The notes under the pieces are model-generated. The model had not been told where the DNA came from. It ran no database searches and worked only from the letters and a program-made list of their open reading frames with translations. A stretch of DNA of 7,117 bases from assembly GCA_034436045.1 (NCBI GenBank), contig DAOTVZ010000275.1, positions 1 to 7,117 of the forward strand, read 5' to 3'. Every line of letters starts with the position of its first letter. Position 1 is the stretch's first letter. A program made the translations under genes and the position numbers. Positions 3,226 through 7,117 of the stretch are shown here, piece by piece. Source of the stretch: H111-94 sp034436045 (GTDB lineage: Bacteria; Chloroflexota; Ktedonobacteria; Ktedonobacterales; Ktedonobacteraceae).

Positions 3226-6108
3226 ATGGCTGGCGATGGGTCACTCTCAACAGATCAAGAACATGCTCGTTTAGTGAATGCATTGCGTGAAAGTGAGATT
3301 TTACGCGAAATTGCTTCTTTGCTTACATCTTCTCTTGATCTGACACACATCCTCTCTACACTGGCAAAACGCACGACAGAGGTCTGCGAGATTGAGCGGT
3401 GTGCCGTCTGGCTCCTGGATACAGCACAACACCTGCTCAAGCCTGCCACCTATCATCTTTCTACTAACCGGCTGAGCAGCGAGAACATTGCCAGAGGTGA
3501 CACCCTCTGGCGCAAGAGTACGATTCCCCTTGACGATCCATTTATACAACGTATCTTCAACAGCAGCGAAGGTATGATCTTCTGCGAGAATCTGTCCTCT
3601 GAGCCAACTATGCGCACACTGGCTAAACAATTCCTCATCAAATCCATCTTGATGGTCGCTCTCAAACGTGATGAACGCCCTGTTGGCCTGCTCTCACTCG
3701 ACATACCCGGCAAGCGGACTACGTTTACCTCCACCCAACGCCAACTCGTTCATGCCATCGCCCAACAGGCAACCATCGCCATCGACAATGCCCAGCTCTA
3801 CCAGCAAGCTCAGGAAGAACATCGGCGCGTCGAACAACTTATTGGGCGCGCGCAATCGATCTACCAGATAGCGAAAGCCGTTAATTCCGGCACGCCCCTC
3901 AGTACCGTTTTACACATCGCACTGGAACATCTTGTCTATCACCTGGGCGCGAGTGGTGGAAGCATCGCACTCATTGAGAATAACCAGCTCTCTATCGTGG
4001 CTAAGACTTATCATGATGATGAGTTCAACTCGTGGGTAGCCACCCTCTCGATGCCACAACTCCATGAACTCCCACATGCCCTGCGCGCCGCCACAGAAAA
4101 ACGCTCGATCTTCGTCACAGATAAAGAGACACGTGGCAAAGAACGACAGTGGTATCAACATCTGAAACTCAGCAACGCCATGATTATCCCCCTCCTGCTG
4201 GGAACAGATAGCGCCTCTGAGGAAGATCGGAAAGCTTACACCAGCAATGGCAACTCCCAGTGCATCGGCTTGATTTATGTCACCTACGAGCAACCAGCCT
4301 ATCTTCCATCACCCGGCCATTTTGCCTTCGCCGAGGATATCGCCACCCAATGCGCGCTGGCTATCGAAAAAGAACACATCCTTACCGAGGCCCACCAGGC
4401 CGCGACGCTGGCAACAGAGCGCGCGAATATGCTCAATGCCGTTCTCGAAGCAATGACTGAGGGCATCACTGTCTTCGATATGCAAGGGCACGTTCTTATC
4501 AGCAACAAAACGGCATCCCAGTTCATTGGTATGCCTATTCACGCGGGTACACATCTGCTCGATTTTTTACAGCGCTTCCCAACCTATACTTTACACGGAC
4601 AGCCAATCAAGGAAGAGGATTTTCCGCTCAGCCGCGCCTTACGCAACGAACCCATCCATGGCGACCGTTTCATTACACACCGCGCCGATGGCTCAGAGCG
4701 TGTCGTCGAAGTCAACGTCGCTCCACTGCTGAATAGTGAACAGCAGAAAATCGGGATTGTCGGGGCTTTTCGTGACATCACCGAGCAGTTCCGCATTGAA
4801 CGCCGTCTGCGCCGCGCGCTTGATACTATTCTTCACGCCGTCGAGGCCGTCTCTGGCGTCACCGACACCAGAACAATACTCTATAATGTGCTTGAAATGG
4901 CGCTACATACCCTGAGCGCCTATCACGGCGTTCTCCACCTGTACCACGAACAAAGTCAGGGCCTGCAACCTCAGCTCGCTATGCACTTCGCCAATCAGAG
5001 CCAGACCCACTGGATCGACAAACATCCTGATGAGACTGACCAGCTACGCTACGCACAGTTGCACCTCAAAATGCAGGTCGGACACGCTATTGTACTCCGC
5101 GCAGATGAATGCCCCTACCATTGCAACGTTGCCCCTTCCACTCAGCTACTCGCTGTTCCGCTCATTCGCAAGAATCGCTTGCTAGGCGTGATAACGCTGG
5201 ATCGCCAGTCCGACACCCACGCTACCAATGAAGACACCCAACGCATCAGGCACCATGACTTTACGGGTTGGGACATCACGCTGGCCGAAGGAATCGCACA
5301 AATTGCCGCCCTCGCGCTCGACGAGGCCCACTGGCAACAAGAAGCCACAACCGCCCGCTTGAATGAGGCAGAGATGCGCGCCTCCAACGAATTCAAGGAT
5401 GAGTTTATCGAAATCACTGCGCACGAATTTCGCAATCCTATCTCCGTCATTCTCGCCTATAGCCAGTATATTGAGCGCTATCTCAAGCGTAATATCGACC
5501 CCTCTCTGCGCAGTACCTTGCAAGAATTTACCACCAATATCGAGAACCAGGCCCATCAACTGGAGCAGATTGTCAATACACTCGTCGAAGTCACACGCCT
5601 GAACAAACGACAAATCACACTTGACCTGACCGAGCTAGACCTGAGTGATCTCGTCCAACAGGTTGTCACCTCACACGGCACAACGATGACGGCAGGCCGA
5701 ATTCTCTATACGGTTGAGGACGCACCGACTCCTTACCGCGTGCGCGGGGATGCCACACGCCTCACACAAATTATTAGCAATCTTCTTCAGAATGCGATAA
5801 AATACAATCTTCCAGACCGGGACATCATGGTGACGTTACGCCAGGTACCCGACGTCAACGGCTCAACGGTCATCGAGGGCCGTGTCATCGATCATGGCAT
5901 CGGCATTCCTAAAGAGGCCCAACCACACCTGTTTGAACGCTTCTATCGTGCCCCCAATGTTGAAGGGGGCAAAACACGCGGCGTAGGACTTGGCCTCTAC
6001 ATCGTCGCGGAACTCCTGCGTCTTCACGGGGGAACAATCCGTGTCGAAAGTAGCGGCATCTACGGCAAGGGTAGCACTTTCATTTTTACACTACCACTCT
6101 TATCCTAA
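3226..6108 (+). CDS. Soluble multi-sensor histidine kinase, GAF-GAF-PAS-GAF-HisKA-HATPase
   Basis: This gene encodes 960 residues with no membrane segment, so it is a cytoplasmic sensor. GAF1 lies at about 10-190, ending in AIDNAQLYQQ. GAF2 is at about 210-382 and PAS at about 403-516 (AMTEGITVFDMQG, ending in FRDITEQ). GAF3 is at about 530-703 and contains Cys629-Pro-Tyr-His-Cys633. A short helical linker joins HisKA, whose H-box ITAHEFRNP places the phosphorylated residue at His733. The ATP-binding domain has an N-box (NLLQNAIKYN, Asn852/Asn856), a G1 box (DHGIGIP, Asp889), an F-box (FERFYRAP, Phe903) and a G2 box (GVGLGLYIV, Gly919/921/923). All catalytic boxes are intact, so it should autophosphorylate and pass phosphate to an aspartate of a response regulator. 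None is encoded here, making it an orphan kinase. The signals sensed are unknown. The start at 3226 follows a good GAGAGGTG; the 30-residue TTG extension from 3136 is rejected. Its TAA overlaps the convergent gene's stop. Confidence 0.93.
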   Translation: MAGDGSLSTDQEHARLVNALRESEILREIASLLTSSLDLTHILSTLAKRTTEVCEIERCAVWLLDTAQHLLKPATYHLSTNRLSSENIARGDTLWRKSTIPLDDPFIQRIFNSSEGMIFCENLSSEPTMRTLAKQFLIKSILMVALKRDERPVGLLSLDIPGKRTTFTSTQRQLVHAIAQQATIAIDNAQLYQQAQEEHRRVEQLIGRAQSIYQIAKAVNSGTPLSTVLHIALEHLVYHLGASGGSIALIENNQLSIVAKTYHDDEFNSWVATLSMPQLHELPHALRAATEKRSIFVTDKETRGKERQWYQHLKLSNAMIIPLLLGTDSASEEDRKAYTSNGNSQCIGLIYVTYEQPAYLPSPGHFAFAEDIATQCALAIEKEHILTEAHQAATLATERANMLNAVLEAMTEGITVFDMQGHVLISNKTASQFIGMPIHAGTHLLDFLQRFPTYTLHGQPIKEEDFPLSRALRNEPIHGDRFITHRADGSERVVEVNVAPLLNSEQQKIGIVGAFRDITEQFRIERRLRRALDTILHAVEAVSGVTDTRTILYNVLEMALHTLSAYHGVLHLYHEQSQGLQPQLAMHFANQSQTHWIDKHPDETDQLRYAQLHLKMQVGHAIVLRADECPYHCNVAPSTQLLAVPLIRKNRLLGVITLDRQSDTHATNEDTQRIRHHDFTGWDITLAEGIAQIAALALDEAHWQQEATTARLNEAEMRASNEFKDEFIEITAHEFRNPISVILAYSQYIERYLKRNIDPSLRSTLQEFTTNIENQAHQLEQIVNTLVEVTRLNKRQITLDLTELDLSDLVQQVVTSHGTTMTAGRILYTVEDAPTPYRVRGDATRLTQIISNLLQNAIKYNLPDRDIMVTLRQVPDVNGSTVIEGRVIDHGIGIPKEAQPHLFERFYRAPNVEGGKTRGVGLGLYIVAELLRLHGGTIRVESSGIYGKGSTFIFTLPLLS

Positions 6109-7117
6109 ATCTGTTCGGGAGAAAATATAATATAATTAAAAGCCGTTTCTTTGCTCACCGGCGCTGTCAGATGAACGGTGAAGCCAACCCCTGGATAGAG
6201 AGAAATATAATGTACCACCACAGGGCCAGGGTTGCCGGTCAGCATCACAAAAATCACGCATCCTTCAGTCACATGGTTATCTTCGACCATTTTATCACCC
6301 TGCCCACCTTCAAACATTCCCCGCCCAAAGAACTGCCCGTGAGCCGGGACAACGTTTGCGCCATATTCACTGCGCACCAACGTAGCTACAATAGGTATCT
6401 TTACGCTCGTCTCACGCCCTTCTCGTTCCACTTCATCCTCATTATGCACCCGCTCAACATCAATAGTTTTATCTTGCTGCGTAATAACCATCCCACTCTG
6501 ATAGGGAGACGACGGATGTGGCTGGCGTGACACCATCTTGCTGCTTCCAACAGGGCCAGCCGTCGCAGTCGTCACCTCACTGATGGGCGCAGAAACCGTC
6601 TCCAGGCGCACTCTGGTTGTACGCGCCAGACGCCGCTTCTGCTCCGAAGTTGCATTCTCATCTGACGAGGGCACAAAGGGACGGAGCGCGCTTCCATTAA
6701 TAGGACGTTTCTCCTGTTCCGGTCGCGCAGGAGGCATACGTGTAGCCTTTTCAGACGAAGGAATAGCTTCACTGGGCGGCATCGCCACAGGCTCTTCTAC
6801 CACATCGGGCTGCATAGACACTCCAAATGCCGCAAAAGATGCTGTCAGGCGACGAGCCAGGCGCATAAAAACCGAATCCTTTTGCTCACTCTCAACGGAA
6901 ACACCCCCTCCATCACCACTGACGAGTGGCTTCGTCACCTGATGGGTTATCCTATCTGGCACCTGCACTGCCGGTAATACTTTCGACTGTAAACTCAATC
7001 GAGGCGGAATAACCGTTGTCTTATCAGCAGATTCTACGCGAGCCTTCATCTGTTCATCCTCCTCTTCCCACTCATCATCCTGCATACTCACATCAGCAAG
7101 TGCTTCCTCCATTGAGG
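6105..7117 (-). CDS. Acidic, low-complexity protein with a C-terminal beta-rich domain (5' end not certain)
   Basis: Visible frame: 335 residues from an ATG at 7112, but the frame stays open to the window edge and no ribosome site is visible, so the true start may lie outside. Residues 1-30 are strongly acidic (DDEWEEEDE). About 31-234 are Pro/Ser/Thr/Arg-rich and probably disordered, with one amphipathic helix (VFMRLARRLTASFAAFGVSM, 81-100). The last ~97 residues (235-331) look folded: strands IPIVATLV, CVIFVMLT (285-292), GPVVVHYISL, GFTVHL (310-315) and FNYIIF (325-330). The pattern VTxxCVIxVxLTxNPGP...GFTVHLxAP...FNYxI recalls a small beta domain found at the C-terminus of phage-tail-like and surface-type proteins (…VTanSxIxLT…GFTI…FNWLI…). 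I see no signal peptide and no enzyme motif. The function is not recognised. Stop TAG (6107-6105) overlaps the kinase's TAA. Confidence 0.72.
   Translation of the reverse strand, partial: SMEEALADVSMQDDEWEEEDEQMKARVESADKTTVIPPRLSLQSKVLPAVQVPDRITHQVTKPLVSGDGGGVSVESEQKDSVFMRLARRLTASFAAFGVSMQPDVVEEPVAMPPSEAIPSSEKATRMPPARPEQEKRPINGSALRPFVPSSDENATSEQKRRLARTTRVRLETVSAPISEVTTATAGPVGSSKMVSRQPHPSSPYQSGMVITQQDKTIDVERVHNEDEVEREGRETSVKIPIVATLVRSEYGANVVPAHGQFFGRGMFEGGQGDKMVEDNHVTEGCVIFVMLTGNPGPVVVHYISLYPGVGFTVHLTAPVSKETAFNYIIFSPEQI

Noticed and set aside
3910..4293. Minus-strand frame of 127 codons inside the kinase gene
   Set aside because: Antisense to the GAF2 coding sequence, with no domain or start signal.
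5182..5613. Minus-strand frame of 143 codons inside the kinase gene
   Set aside because: Lies across GAF3 and HisKA, whose motifs are intact on the plus strand; a shadow frame.
6155..6181. TCACCG/CGGTGA inverted repeat near the end of the beta-domain gene as a terminator
   Set aside because: Six pairs with a 15-base loop, wholly inside coding sequence and without an immediate T-tract.
6538..6942. Plus-strand frame of 134 codons antisense to the beta-domain gene
   Set aside because: No ribosome site or recognisable domain. Its composition mirrors the low-complexity coding on the other strand, whose frame continues into a clearly folded domain.
1..7117. Mobile element, CRISPR array or defence system
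   Set aside because: No transposase, integrase, terminal repeats, regularly spaced direct repeats or nuclease motifs were seen; the genes look like ordinary single-gene chromosomal units.

Overview
The window looks like chromosomal DNA of a Gram-positive-like or multicellular soil bacterium. The best guess is Chloroflexota, class Ktedonobacteria. This rests on the long soluble GAF/PAS histidine kinase without membrane segments, the DUF1464-like protein, the C-terminal beta-domain protein, and moderate GC with AT-rich intergenic gaps. It is an inference from protein style, not from any marker gene.

Layout, left to right. (1) Positions 1-123 hold the last 40 codons of a plus-strand gene ending in a four-cysteine zinc ribbon. 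(2) It converges on, and overlaps by 25 bases, a minus-strand gene for a small J-domain co-chaperone (99-443). (3) A 229-base divergent intergenic region (444-672) carries a 7-bp inverted repeat beside the likely J-gene promoter. (4) A plus-strand YihY/BrkB-type membrane protein with an unusually long cytoplasmic tail follows (673-1914). (5) It converges, with only 26 bases between, on a minus-strand DUF1464/ASKHA-like protein (start corrected to 2795). (6) A roughly 430-base divergent intergenic region (2796-3225) carries a perfect 10-bp palindrome at one promoter and a perfect 8-bp inverted repeat in the leader of the next gene. (7) A 960-residue GAF-GAF-PAS-GAF-HisKA-HATPase sensor kinase (start corrected to 3226) ends at 6108. 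(8) Its stop codon overlaps the stop codon of a convergent minus-strand gene. That gene encodes an acidic, low-complexity protein with a C-terminal beta-rich domain and runs off the right edge.

The genes do not form one operon: strands alternate gene by gene (+,-,+,-,+,-), giving three convergent junctions and two divergent promoter regions. Each is most likely its own transcription unit. No shared pathway is evident. The kinase has no response regulator in view, so its partner is unknown. No mobile element, CRISPR array, tRNA or rRNA was seen. The points most worth following are the unexplained beta-domain protein, the altered motifs of the DUF1464-like protein, and the three palindromic sites in the promoter regions.
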